This document shows positions 42,176 through 53,282 of a stretch of DNA of 64,000 nt, piece by piece. The notes beneath the pieces were generated by a model, which saw only the letters and a list, made by a program, of their open reading frames with translations, was not told the DNA's origin and did no database searches. This DNA is from Pristionchus mayeri (Eukaryota; Nematoda; Chromadorea; Rhabditida; Neodiplogasteridae), in contig BTRK01000001.1 in NCBI GenBank assembly GCA_036245805.1, positions 8,804,001 through 8,868,000 on the forward strand, in the 5' to 3' direction. The translations under genes were made by a program, and so were the position numbers. Numbering within the stretch: position 1 is the stretch's first letter; each line of letters opens with the position of its first letter.

Positions 42176-43976
42176 GGGGGCGGACATTTGCGCAACGGAG
42201 CGCCGTTCGAAGGGAATTTGAGCTAGCAACTTGGAGGTTGTTTCACTGTAACCAGTGTGTGCTCCCCTACAATTACATATACCAATCTTGTTGCTAGGCG
42301 ATCATGAGTTTTACTCGTCATCAACGACCGGGGGTTCATGGTCCAAAATTTAGAATTTGAGGAAAAAATCATGGTTAGATCAGCACCAATGCCGTAACCA
42401 ATCGACACCCATGCTACTGGGATACAGTAGCTGAGGTATTGGAATATCAATTGGTTACAGTACTCTGGGTTTGTCTAATAATGATTTTCTACTCAATTTC
42501 TAAATTTTGGACCATGAACCCCGACCATGGTCTGGACCATGGTCGTTGATGACTCATGATCACCTAGCAACAAGATTTGTATATGAGAGACTTTTTGAGT
42601 CAGTGGACATATTTGTGAAGACCCTTGGCAAAGTGCGAAAAATCTAAATTGCCTATAATGTGCCTACATGTAGTGCTCGACGAGCATAGGTCGGGTACCC
42701 CATCCCGAGTGTTCCAGATCGCTCTCTGCGAAATGGGACACATTTAAATCTTGACCTTGAAATTTCGAATTTCTCCATTTCGAAACCGATTTGAATGGTT
42801 GATGTCTCAAAAAATTGCTAATATTCCATGGATTATAGGTAACAAATTCTAGAATGATTGGGCATCAACTCGTGAAGAAACATCGAAAAAAATTATCTTT
42901 AAATTTTTAATTTATTCAGATGGGTGGGTAGCCACCATTTTTATTGTTTTATTATCTCGAGGTTTATGCATACTATTAGTAGAAAAAATTTCAAAAAAAT
43001 GAAAAATACAGTTTTTGAGATATTGAAATAAAATCATTTCGTGATCACATCAAACTACCGTACTCGAGTGATGAGAGAGTGTGCAGAATGAAGAGACGAT
43101 TACACGAATTTAGTTCACGATTGTCAGGGTACGGTATAAGGATTATTGTATGTTGCATAAATTCATTCCAGCCTGCCCGGCCTCTATTGCGCCACTACGG
43201 ATTGATTGGCACCATTTGGTGTATCCACAATATCGGTGTTACAGTAATTCAGACTACAGTATCCGACAAATGATAGCTGACACAGTTTGGATGGTGTGAC
43301 TCATGTAACCTTAGGAAAATCCAGCATCACCCTCCACCTCAAAGCAATTCGTGTAATCGTCTCTTCATTCTGCACACTCTCTCATCACTCGAGTACGGTA
43401 GTTTGACGTGATCACGAAATGATTATATTTCAATATCTCAAAAACCGTATTTTTCATTTTTTTGGAAAATTTTTCAACTGATAGTATGCATAAAGCTCGA
43501 GATAATAAAAGAATAAAAATGGTGGCTACCCACCCATCTGAATAATTTAAAAATTTAAAAATAAATTTTTTCGATGTTTCTTCACGACTTGATGCCCAAT
43601 CATTCTAGAATTTGTTACATATAATCCATGGAATATTAGTGATTTTTTGAGACAGCAGTGATTCAAATCGGTTTCGAATTGACAAAATTCGAAATTTCAA
43701 TATTAAGATTTAAATGTGTCCCATTTCGCAGAGAGTGATCTAGAACACTCCTGATGGGGCACCCGAGCTATGCTCGTCGAGTACTACATGTAGGCAAATT
43801 ATGGGCGATTTTGATTTTTCGCACTTTGCCAAGCACATGTTCACTGACACAAAAAGTCTCTCATATGTAATTGTAGGGTAGCACATACTGGTTATAGTGA
43901 AACAACTCCCAAGTTGCTAAGTCCCATCGAACGGCGTTCCGTTGCGCAAATGGTCGTTGCGCAAATGTCCGCCCCC
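42176..43976. mobile_element. 1.8-kb foldback transposon with 9-bp target duplication
   Basis: The element is a near-complete palindrome. It starts GGGGGCGGACATTTGCGCAA and ends TTGCGCAAATGTCCGCCCCC. CTCACTGTG (42167-42175) and CTCACTCTG (43977-43985) flank it, a 9-bp duplication with one change. The intact paralogous exon at 58709-58774 is an empty site. Inner arms pair around 42590-42800 with 43660-43860, and again 43035-43110 with 43345-43430. A unique loop lies at about 43140-43310. The ends are the same as those of the 333-bp element at 19342. The long arms and 9-bp duplication suggest the Mutator-like foldback class; no transposase is present. Confidence 0.9.
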
Positions 43977-45534
43977 CTCACTCTGCGTCTTTTTATTCGC
44001 CTAGACAATCGATATATTTTCAAAATTTATAATACCGCAATTATTGATTTTTTAATTCAGTTTACCGTACCTGCGTGTAGTACTTCTCGGCGCCGTCGGC
44101 GGCAGTTACCAGATGAACTACCTGGAGGGAATCATTCAAATACCAGTGCAACTTTTCAATAATATTTCAGAAGGAACAGGGAATTATTGGTTCCAGAGAC
44201 CTGTCGGCCCAGTGTTTCAGCCAGTGCACAATAAATGGATAATCGCCCTTTCCACGATGGGTTTGACTCCGGCGATGAAAGCTATACTTTCTATTACATG
44301 ATACATAATTAGAAGTGCATTATCTCTATAACGACATCTGAGGAGGAAACAATTGTTGATTCTACGACGGGCCGTGCCCTATGATTCTCGATCCCTTGAG
44401 ATTAGTAGAATATCTTGGAAATGAACATCTTGATGGTTAACATCTATGTAAACAAAATGATTAAAGGAAACGTCATACTATGCATTCGAAAAATGATCCC
44501 TAGAACAAGGCGCATCTCACCATACTTTTCGTGATATTAGTTTCTCCCTTATATTCGAGAACTGAAATTTGAATAAATTTGCATATTTCAAAAAATGCAA
44601 ATTAAATTTTATAAATTTCTTTGTTACCTAATTCAGCATATGTGCAAGTTTGAAGTCGATTCATAAATCGGTTCCCGAGTTATAAGCAGAAATTTAGATG
44701 CAGCCTACATGCAGCCTGGCTCAGCGGATCGAGATGGTGCAAAATGAAGTTGGCCACGATGATCAGCACCCTCGAGAACCCCTTTTAGCAAATTTTCGAA
44801 AAAATGGTGTGCCAGTCCCTTCGGGGTATTGTTCGACTCTTACGGAAACGGGCTCATAGAGTGTGATGTTAGGAATATAGAACACGTCTGTGACAGTGGT
44901 CACAGTGCATATTTTGATGTTCCGGAATATCAATTATTCAATCTTCATTCCTCTAAATTGTATTCCATTATTGTCATAGCCACTGAAGTGTCGTTGATTA
45001 GCAGCATTTTACTTTTCTTCAGTTATCGAGAATTTGAATTTTCATAGTTAGTATCCACAGGCAATCATGCAGTCGCAGGCCAGTTCGCTGCATAAGATTC
45101 AGCTCGACACTCCGGCTGATGGGGTTTGCCGTCTAGAGATTATATATAATCTCTATATGCTCTTCTTATGCTTCTTCTCGTCATGCTCTCTTCCGAAAAC
45201 AGTGGAGAAAGAGATCGTGCGAAGGAAAAGAGTCATGTAATTTCACACACCTCAGTTTTTATATCTCTTGAAATCGGGGCACAACAAGCTTTTGCGTGAT
45301 ATTTATTGTGAGTTTGAGCAAAATTATGCAAGTGTTAGTGAAGTTCATACTGCAAAAGTTCGGTTATGTAGTCGATGCAACGCGAGAGTGGCAGGGTTCT
45401 ATTTTGGGATTGCTAGGATGATGGATTCTAATGCGCAATGGGCACGGTCAAAAGGAAATTTGAGGGCATTAAATTATCTCATGGGGCAATTAAAATTGTA
45501 TAGTCAGTTTCTATATTCCGGAAACTTACTTTGT

Positions 45535-46790
45535 TTATCATCGATATTTGTAGGCGACAAGATCTCTCGCGCGGATCCAGTGGAGATCGAGGTGGGAATC
45601 GGCAGTGGAGGCATAGGTACGGTATTCTCATCCGCATGTTCGGTTCTATACCGCGTTTGTGACTACGAAGGTTCGTCTGTAGAGACGGGACGATTTACAA
45701 ACTCCTACGCTAGATATTTTACCCCCGGTACTGTCACAAAGATCTGGCACATTAAACGAGATTGCTGGATAAGGAAAGAGTGAGATGAGAAATCTGCGGG
45801 AGTGAAACGGCACTGCCGAGCTAACTTTTACCGTTGCGAGACAGTACATTTGCACGATATTAGTGCGGCAAGAGCAGAAACTGTTATCGTTTGATTTTCA
45901 TAGATATAAATATCTAAGATACTTTTAATGTTTCATTGCGACGTTCAAAGCCGAACAATCGTCGATTCACATGTCGGAAGCACACAATGTATGGCTGAAA
46001 CCGAAATAAACCCAAATTCTCTCAGCCATTTTCCCGATCTGTCGCTTGCCGAGGCAAGCAGGAGGAAGAAGATCCACGATGTCCAGGTTGAAGTACTGTA
46101 AAAGGGGTGATATCGATTGGATAGAGTTGAGAGTACTGTGGACATTTATTGATTGGAAACTGGAAATTCCCAGATAACGAGTTTGTTATCTGGCCATAGT
46201 GTGCAACACGAGCTCACATTGTCTTTACATTGAATGAATCGTGCCCAGAAAGCGAAAGCCGTCATATAACATTCGATAATCTTTTGATAAAGTATACTTT
46301 CTAGCGTACCTTGTGCTGTCGCGGTCGACCGAGTGTGCGTGCACGGGAATGCCGCTGCCAGCAGAGTTCTCGTTTCATTCTCTATTTATCACGAATTCTC
46401 TTTCGCTGCGTCTGATCTACGAGGCAGTTCCTGATTTTACCTCACTACTAGCGTACGAATAAACTATCTCGCCACGGTAAAAGTTAGCTCTGCGTTTCAC
46501 TCCCGCAGATTTCTCGTCTCACTCGTTCCATATCCAACAATCTCATTTACTACGTCTGATCTTAGTGGTGGAAAAAAGGTAAAAAAAACAATTAAGTTTG
46601 CAAGCTGTCGGGTCGCTAGCGTAAAGTCACACGCAGTGCCACTATTAACCACAACTAGTAGTCAGGCCATAGGCGGACAGATAAGGAAGGGTGGAGTAGA
46701 ATGCCGTACCTATGCCTCCCCTGGACGCCCACCTCGATCTCCACCGGGTCCACGAGCGAGATCGTGTCGCCTGCGAAAATCGATCCTAAA
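45535..46790. repeat. Inverted duplication of the TTD14 5' region relic
   Basis: The plus-oriented exon copy at 45555-45618 mirrors the minus-oriented copy at 46716-46776. Sequence around AATCTGCGGGAGTGAAACG (45791) is repeated in reverse near 46495-46520 (CGTTTCACTCCCGCAGATTT), and ACTTTTACCGTTGCGAGA is mirrored near 46470. The arms are roughly 300 bp with a spacer of about 600 bp that holds the [12 protein letters not shown] fragment. Confidence 0.75.
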
Positions 46791-47384
46791 CAGCAAAAAC
46801 GTCTCCGGAATATCGACGCTGATGATAACATGCATGTTAATGCTGGTGCTAAACAAATTCGGTTTCTGGGGAAGTGACAGAATCAAATGTCTAAAATTTC
46901 GACCGACCGTAAACTCTCCCAAAACTGTGCGATGGGATCTATGACTACAGCCCATCAATCAAAAATCTCAAAATACCACTCTGCCACACTTGTGTTCCAT
47001 CGCTTCCTTAACCCGTCCTTCGCAGCAGGGACTTCGATATTTGTCAAATGATATCTAAACAAAAATGCCCCAAATATCCGATTATTGAAATGATAAAAAT
47101 TAGTCACCTATCACAGATGATGAGCACTAATAGTACTAATATTTCGGAGAAATACAACGTATTTATGAACCCGAAATAAACTGAGCAGGCAGTCAAATTT
47201 TCTCAGACATTCGCCCGGTCTAATGAAACGTGCCCAGAACGCGAAAGCGGTCACATATCAATCGATAAACTGTGAATACCGTATACTTCCTTCAGTACTT
47301 TGTGCTGTCGCGGCCGACCGTACGCGCGAGTACGCGCGCACGGGAATGCCGCTGCCTGTACATTTCTCGTCTCATTCTCTCCTT

Positions 47385-48370
47385 GCCATGATATATCAAG
47401 AACTGGGTGAGTGGAACTACTGGGAGAACAGGCTAAGCGGCAGAATTTCTCGTGACCTGAGACTGGAAGAAGAAATCTGGGTTTGGGAACTGGAGACCGA
47501 CGCATCGGCGTTAGCTCTCGGTTGGGTGTTGAAGGGGCCTGTGCCGGAGAGAGGGTCCCGGAACCTTTCGGATGCGGAGAAGGGAGAGTCCAGTACAGCG
47601 AGGGAGTTGAGAGGGATTCTGTTCGGTGTAGAGTGTAGTTTGGACAAGCTAGAGGGATCATCGGTCGTTGTGAGATGCGATAATCAAGGAGCAGTCTCTA
47701 TTATGCGGAAGGGAAGCATGAAGGAGGGTCTTCGCTGGCTGTGTTACAGTTGTTGAGGGAGAGAGGAGTGAAAGTGTCATTTGACTGGATCCCGAGGGAA
47801 CTTAATATAGAGGCTGATGAAATGAGCAGGGAGATTGACTGGGATGATTGGGGCATTCAGCCAAAAATTTTCGAGTTATGTGCTCGGAAGTGGGGAAGAC
47901 CAACCGTTGATTTGTTTGCGGACGCGGCTAATGCCAAGTGTGACGTTTTCTTTTCCAGGTCGCCTTCTCGAGGATGTTCGGGGATCGATGGTACGAGGCA
48001 CCGGCGATTCTGGGAAGTCGATCTTCTCTGGTTGGTGCCTCCGATCAATCTTCTGCCACTAGTGATTAGACTGGGAAGGGAAAGGAGAAGTAGAGCGATT
48101 GTGGGAATGCCACTCTGGGAGAGTTCACCGGTCATGCCCCTCCTGCGAAAAAATGGAATCTGGGCCCCGTGGATCATAGATAAGCTCGTTTTCGGGAAAG
48201 GCGCAGACATTCTCGTTCCCGGTTCAGCCCCTGACTCCATCTTCAGTTCGTCTAAGACCATGTCCGCTTTCCTTGTAGGAGTGGGGCTACGCATTGGGGG
48301 GCGTAGTCGGTGGTATTTTTGTATAGGAGTAGTGTACATTCAGTCTATTTTAGGAGTTCTGTTAATTTAG
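47385..48370 (+). pseudogene. DIRS-like RNase H region, frameshifted
   Basis: The upstream frame (to a TGA at 47754) shows RNase H landmarks: ETDASALALGWVLKG, ESSTARELRGILFGVE and VVVRCDNQGAVSIMRKG. The next frame continues with LRERGVKVSFDWIPRELNIE, ADEMSREIDWDDW, WGRPTVDLFADAANAKCD and LLWLVPPINLLPLVIRLG, a block typical of DIRS pol downstream of RNase H. The join is a one-base shift near 47735, within GGTCTTCGCTGGCTGTGT. The N-terminal reverse transcriptase is absent, so this is a dead fragment. Confidence 0.85.
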
Positions 48371-49395
48371 CCTCTTTGCAGTTTCTGTCGGTGGGCGCTT
48401 AGCGCGACGAATAAAGCCTTTATCACCTATACGGTGCATGTTCACAAAACATAGTTTCTCCCGGAGGGAGAAACTATGTTTTGATCTTCTCTGGTTGGTG
48501 CCTCCGATCAATCTTCTGCCACTAGTGATTAGACTGGGAAGGGAGAGGAGAAGTAGAGCGATTGTGGGAATGCCACTCTGGGAGAGTTCACCGGTCATGC
48601 CCCTCCTGCGAAAAAATGGAATCTGGGCCCCGTGGATCATAGATAAGCTCGTTTTCGGGAAAGGCGCAGACATTCTCGTTCCCGGTTCAGCCCCTGACTC
48701 CATCTTCAGTTCGTCTAAGACCATGTCCGCTTTCCTTGTAGGAGTGGGGCTACGCATTGGGGGGCGTAGTCGGTGGTATTTTTGTATAGGAGTAGTGTAC
48801 ATTCAGTCTATATTAGGAGTTCTGTTAATTTAGCCTCTTTGCAGTTTCTGTCGGTGGGCGCTTAGCGCGACGAATAAAGCCTTTATCACCTATACGGTGC
48901 ATGTTCACAAAACATAGTTTCTCCCGGAGGGAGAAACTATGTTTTGATCTTCTCTGGTTGGTGCCTCCGATCAATCTTCTGCCACTAGTGATTAGACTGG
49001 GAAGGGAGAGGAGAAGTAGAGCGATTGTGGGAATGCCACTCTGGGAGAGTTCACCGGTCATGCCCCTCCTGCGAAAAAATGGAATCTGGGCCCCGTGGAT
49101 CATAGATAAGCTCGTTTTCGGGAAAGGCGCAGACATTCTCGTTCCCGGTTCAGCCCCTGACTCCATCTTCAGTTCGTCTAAGACCATGTCCGCTTTCCTT
49201 GTAGGAGTGGGGCTACGCATTGGGGGGCGTAGTCGGTGGTATTTTTGTATAGGAGTAGTGTACATTCAGTCTATATTAGGAGTTCTGTTAATTTAGCCTC
49301 TTTGCAATTTCTGTCGGTGGGCGCTTAGCGCGACGAATAAAGCCTTTATCACCTATACGGTGCATGTTCACAAAACATAGTTTCTCCCGGAGGGA
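48020..49395 (+). repeat. Three tandem copies of a 463-bp DIRS segment
   Basis: Units start at 48020, 48483 and 48946 with GATCTTCTCTGGTTGGTGCC and are almost identical, differing at only a few bases (for example CTATTTTAGG against CTATATTAGG). Units 1 and 2 end in a perfect hairpin of AAAACATAGTTTCTCCC and GGGAGAAACTATGTTTT (48447-48482 and 48910-48945). Unit 3 loses the second half of the hairpin at about 49395. The high identity implies recent amplification. Confidence 0.95.
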
Positions 49396-49472
49396 CGGAG
49401 TGAGTGAAACGAACGTAGGATCGGAGGGAGAAGTGTTGTTTTGTGAAAATTGTACCGTATAGGTGATAAAAG
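49342..49472. repeat. Imperfect palindrome after the triplication
   Basis: CCTTTATCACCTATACGGTG at 49342 pairs with a return ending CCGTATAGGTGATAAAAGG near 49472. Inner parts CAAAACATAG and TTTCTCCC pair with the return near 49425-49445. It could be the internal complementary region or terminal part of the DIRS-like element. Confidence 0.7.
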
Positions 49473-49767
49473 GCGGATTCAAATTTGCGCAGTTTTTGAA
49501 ACTGCGCGTCGCAACATTGAGTGTGTGCGATACTCAGGGAGTGCACTCAATGTTGCGTGTTTACTTGCTCAATCCATTCTGGCTTTCGCAAGGCCCATCG
49601 ATTCCACCCCACCCAACCCGGCGAAGGCTATGCAAGGAATGATAGTAGGAAAGGAGGGGGAAGGACCGAACTGGGAGGAAGAAGTGCGAAGGATTGAAAA
49701 TTAGTGGCTTGTATTTTCAGGGGAGCGAGGCACGAGGCTGGAGGAACTGAAAGAAGAATGTGGGCGT

Positions 49768-50763
49768 ATGGGAGTGCCCGAGCTGGGAGAGGAAGCAGAG
49801 CAGGCGCTGATGGCGAGTGTCGCCCCCTCGACCGTCAGGGTCTACTCGAGGATTGAGGAAGGGAGGAGGAACCTGGCCAGAAGATTGGGACTGGAGGAGG
49901 ATGCGGAGATGTCACTTTGCGTCTACGTGATGCAGAAGTTAGCGGCGGGCCAAGCCAAGTCGACCCTGGCTTCAGCATTAGCCGCATTCGGTTTCGCCAC
50001 GGGGATGGCGGCGCAAGATTCTCGTTTCGGATCCATCCTCTCAGCTGCCCTCAAGTCAGCAGGCAGGAAGAGGAAAGTGGTCTCGCATGAGAAGGTCGAA
50101 TTGTGGGAGCTGAATGCGATCCTGGAGTGGAGCACTAGGGAAGGAGCATCAAGAAGGGATCGACGAATCGGAGCGGCGTGTCTTTTGATGTTCGGATGCT
50201 TACTTCGAGTGGGGGAGGCATCTGATCTGAAGAGGAGTGAGGTATGCATCACGCATGGCCAGGGGGAGCAGATTCTCGTCTCAGTCCGAGTTGTCCGTGC
50301 GAAGAACGATCAGGAGGGCAAGGGCCGGAGCACCTTCCTCTCGCTGGACAAGGAGTCTCGGGGAAGAGTGCTGTGGGATCAGTACGTGAAGGACATCGTG
50401 GAGGCCCAATCGCCATGGTTCTTCTCCTCCATTTCCAGCCCGCGGGATGCAATGTCGACGGAGAGGATGAGAGAGGAGGTGGACAGAGCCTGTAAAGCCC
50501 TCGGTCTGCGTCCCCTCACACCCCACTGCTTCCGTGGGGGCGGTGCCTCGGCGGCAATCGAAGAGGGTGTTCCCCTGGAGAAAGTGCAGAGGAGAGGGAG
50601 ATGGACCAGTGCAGGAGGTATGACCCCGTACATTAGGGACTCGGTTGATAGCCAGGGAGGCACGTTCCTTTCATTCATTCATTTTCTTCTTTCATGCATC
50701 TTGTATCATCTTGTACATAATTTCCAATCTCTCTACCGTTTTAGGTATCCTGTTTTCATATAA
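49768..50763 (+). CDS. DIRS/PAT-type tyrosine recombinase
   Basis: A 331-aa open frame carries a phage-integrase fold and would insert the circular retrotransposon DNA by strand exchange. The N-terminal core-binding domain includes APSTVRVYSRIEEGRRNLAR. Catalytic residues are visible: Arg147 in CLLRVGEASDLKRS, His253 and Arg256 in PHCFRGGGASAA, Trp279 in GRW (replacing the second His, as in many recombinases) and the nucleophile Tyr288 in YIRD. A Lys near VRAKNDQEGKGRSTF is the likely beta-hairpin Lys. I use the ATG at 49768, but the frame is open upstream to a TTTTCAG at about 49715-49721, which could be a splice acceptor. The tail after residue 300 is hydrophobic and may be read-through. 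No internal stop is present. Confidence 0.9.
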   Translation: MGVPELGEEAEQALMASVAPSTVRVYSRIEEGRRNLARRLGLEEDAEMSLCVYVMQKLAAGQAKSTLASALAAFGFATGMAAQDSRFGSILSAALKSAGRKRKVVSHEKVELWELNAILEWSTREGASRRDRRIGAACLLMFGCLLRVGEASDLKRSEVCITHGQGEQILVSVRVVRAKNDQEGKGRSTFLSLDKESRGRVLWDQYVKDIVEAQSPWFFSSISSPRDAMSTERMREEVDRACKALGLRPLTPHCFRGGGASAAIEEGVPLEKVQRRGRWTSAGGMTPYIRDSVDSQGGTFLSFIHFLLSCILYHLVHNFQSLYRFRYPVFI

Positions 50764-51271
50764 CCCCTATCCCCCCCTTTCTCTGTTATTCTAGGCTAGT
50801 AATATCCTTGTTTTCGTTTTACGTATGTCTCGCAGTAACATTGTCGTTTTGTTTTGAGGGTTACTCAGACGAGAATTTTCACCAAAATTGCAAGGTAATC
50901 GAGAAAAGTCAAGTTAATGGTGGGAACCAGAACCAATGACCCGGTACCAGGCCCCTCAGAATGATGAAATGACAATGAGAAGTCGGGCGTTTGTTTAGGG
51001 ACAACAAAAGAGTACAAAACCGATGACAGCTTGATTTGGGTAATTCCGCCAAATCCGGCATTGAGGTCAAATCTTAGGAGAATGGCGTGATATTCAGGCA
51101 AAAATCTTTTCTGGAGAAGTGCCATGGTATACATGGGCACTTCACCAGAAACCGAGAATACAAGGGTACCTAAATAAATTTTTTTGGAAGTGGAAACCCC
51201 TGAGTACTTATCCTCAAAGTAGGCCAGTCACCGATCATTGTAAGAATCATATCCAGTTGGTCCTAATCTAG
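50764..51271. other. Region right of the recombinase
   Basis: No gene recognised. It begins with the last part of the DIRS-like element (pyrimidine-rich, CCCCTATCCCCCCC) and continues as unique AT-rich sequence. The minus-strand frame at 50865-51140 has no recognised domain. Confidence 0.35.
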
Positions 51272-52290
51272 TGCATATATATATGAGCCCGTTTGCCTAA
51301 GAATCGAGCAAGAGCCGGCACAGCCAAAAAATTTCATTTCTCTACAAGTTTGCGTGTTGGGGTAATCGAATGTGCTGAAAACGATGGACACAATAATTTT
51401 GCTCCCAGAGCCTTCGTTGGCTCCAGACGTCGTCACGTCGAAAACAGGTTTTCGTGTATATCGCCTCTCCGGGAGATGCTAAAATTACGCGAGTAAGGTT
51501 TCCTGGGTAGAATTCGATGCTGATTTCGAATATCCACTTCATTTTTCATGAATTATTAAAATAAATTTTTAAAAATCAACTTTGTTATATGTCCAAAGTC
51601 CGCTGCGGGAGTAACATGGTTGGAATCGCCGTGACGCGAGGATTCAGAATCCCTATTTTCGTCCATTTTGGCGTCGGGACTCCGAAAATTGAAAGCTTTT
51701 AGTGATCCGAAATCTGGAGAAAACTATAGAAACGACACTTCCTCTCCCCTCTCCCTCCCCGATTTCCCCCCTGGCAGTTTACGACCCCCTTCCCATCTCT
51801 CGCGACACCACTCTCTCGCCCTTCGTTTACCGTTTTCTCCAGATTTCTCTCACTAAAAGCTTTCAATTTTCGGAGTCCCGACGCCAAAATGGACGAAAAT
51901 AGAGATTCTGAATCCTCGCGTCACGGTGATTCCAACCATGTAACTCCCACAGCCGACTTTGGACATATAACAAAGTTGATTTTTTTACAATTTATTTTAA
52001 TAATTCATGAAAAATCAAGTGGATAGTCGAAATCAGCATCGAATTCTACCCAGGAAACCTTACTCGCGTAATTTTAGCATCTCCCGGAGAGGCGATATAC
52101 ACGAAAACCTGTTTTCGACGTGACGACATCTGGAGCCAACGAAGGCTCTGGGGGCAAAATGAGTCTGTCCATCGTTTTCAGCACATTCGATTACCCCAAA
52201 ACCCAGGCTATTAGAGAATCGATATTTTTTGGCTGTGCCGAATCCATTCGGATCTGCTCGATTCGGCAAACGGCCTCATATATATATCTT
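51272..52290. repeat. Foldback palindrome (~1 kb)
   Basis: The outer left end (TATATATGAGCCCGTTTGCC) pairs with the right end (CGGCAAACGGCCTCATATAT). The arms continue through GGGGTAATCGAATGTGCTGA against TCAGCACATTCGATTACCCC and TCCGGGAGATGCTAAAATTA against TAATTTTAGCATCTCCCGGA. The inner stem 51640-51725 pairs with 51831-51917 around GCGTCGGGACTCCGAAAATT. A pyrimidine-rich loop of about 105 bp remains at 51726-51830. Confidence 0.9.
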
Positions 52291-52624
52291 CCTAGTCCCA
52301 AAATAGCAGCCCGCCAGTCTCACGTCGCATCGAATACATAACTGATCTTGTGCAGCATTAACCTCACTAATTTCAGAGTTATCTCCAAAAATTATAATAA
52401 AGGTAACACGACAAAACGGCAAGACACATTAAAAAGCGACTTTCATCACTCGCTCAAACTTGCGTGACAGATCACACAAAAGCTTGTTGTGCTCGATTTC
52501 CAATTCTATCAAAAACTCAGGTGTGCGAGATTTCGAGATTTTCTTTCGCAATTTTGAATAAGAGCACGGTCCGTCGTAGAATCAATCAGTAATCATTTCC
52601 TCCTCAGTTGTAGTGAAAGAAACA

Positions 52625-52935
52625 ATGCACTTCTTCTAGTTATTTATCTTGTAATCGAAATGATAGCAATCGAGAATAGGACGGGTTAAAACACTAACAT
52701 ATAACTGGTAACCGTAGGAGAGTGAGAAGGAAGAGGATTAAAACGGAGAGGAAGGGAGAGAGAGGGAGAAATCTGATCTGATATTACAGCAATCACGGTT
52801 ACGGTAAGAGGATTATGGTGGTTGATTTGAGCGATGGGTAGGTTCAGAGGGGCAGATTCGTGATTACGGTGTGTCACCTGGTGATAAGGATGGTTGATCT
52901 GTGAAAAGAGGAAATGGGGAAGGGCTAAATGTTAG
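52625..52935. repeat. TTD14 3'-flank block duplicated at 41145-41440
   Basis: Long shared runs such as GGACGGGTTAAAACACTAAC and GAGAAATCTGATCTGATATT, plus TTACGGTAAGAGGATTATGG, are nearly identical between the two places. This marks the left boundary of the duplication that created the decayed TTD14 copy. Confidence 0.9.
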
Positions 52936-53282
52936 CAATCAATCGGGGAACAACGGAAACAGGAGCTTAAAAGCGATCTAACAAACTGCAAAACATACTG
53001 GAAATTCAACGTAAACTCTAAAAAGCAGCAATAACAATAAACGGGACGAATTATAATGAAAACAATCCGGGGGTTCTTCTACTTCACTACTTAGCGCACA
53101 ACTCGAGATAGTCGGGAGAGTAAAATCGATCGATATTCTCATCTTTGATAAAGCTCAATTCAACGGGCAGTCATATATCGATCTACACACTTATGCGCGG
53201 CTGAGATGGGGCGGATTAGCGAAGAGGCGGGGTTTGAATTAGGAAAGGGGCGGAGCTTCGGCGCCGATTTGCGCGCGACTCT

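Larger units (their letters stand above)
41145..47370 (-). pseudogene. Decayed, rearranged partial copies of the TTD14-like gene
   Basis: 41145-41440 repeats the 3' flank of the intact gene (52625-52935). Exon copies follow in gene order on the minus strand. 41687-41742 is open and encodes [18 protein letters not shown]. 41964-42047 copies the [10 protein letters not shown] exon. 42125-44000 copies the [14 protein letters not shown] exon and is cut by a foldback element. 44071-44121 is open ([17 protein letters not shown]). A piece of the [12 protein letters not shown] exon lies at about 46050-46100, copies of the [13 protein letters not shown] exon at about 45555-45618 (plus strand) and 46716-46776 (minus), and of the HAHSHSVDR exon at about 46316-46370 and 47302-47366. 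The exons for the P-loop and most of the CYTH domain are absent, so no working protein can result. Confidence 0.85.
47385..50763 (+). mobile_element. DIRS/PAT-like tyrosine-recombinase retrotransposon remnant
   Basis: RNase H-type pol sequence is followed by a tyrosine recombinase on the same strand. That order and the lack of a DDE integrase are diagnostic of DIRS-type elements, which include PAT of nematodes. The reverse transcriptase proper and gag are missing at the left, where the element abuts a TTD14 relic (about 47370-47390). A frameshift near 47735 breaks the RNase H frame. A 463-bp segment is triplicated at 48020-49395, and an imperfect palindrome follows at 49342-49472. Confidence 0.85.

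Noticed and set aside
45268..45783. 171-aa plus-strand open frame containing VEIEVGIGSGGIG
   Set aside because: Only the 63-bp exon copy is meaningful; the rest is intron sequence that happens to be open.
47857..49482. Set of minus-strand frames repeated three times across the 463-bp array
   Set aside because: They are antisense shadows of the DIRS-like pol segment, repeated because the DNA is triplicated.
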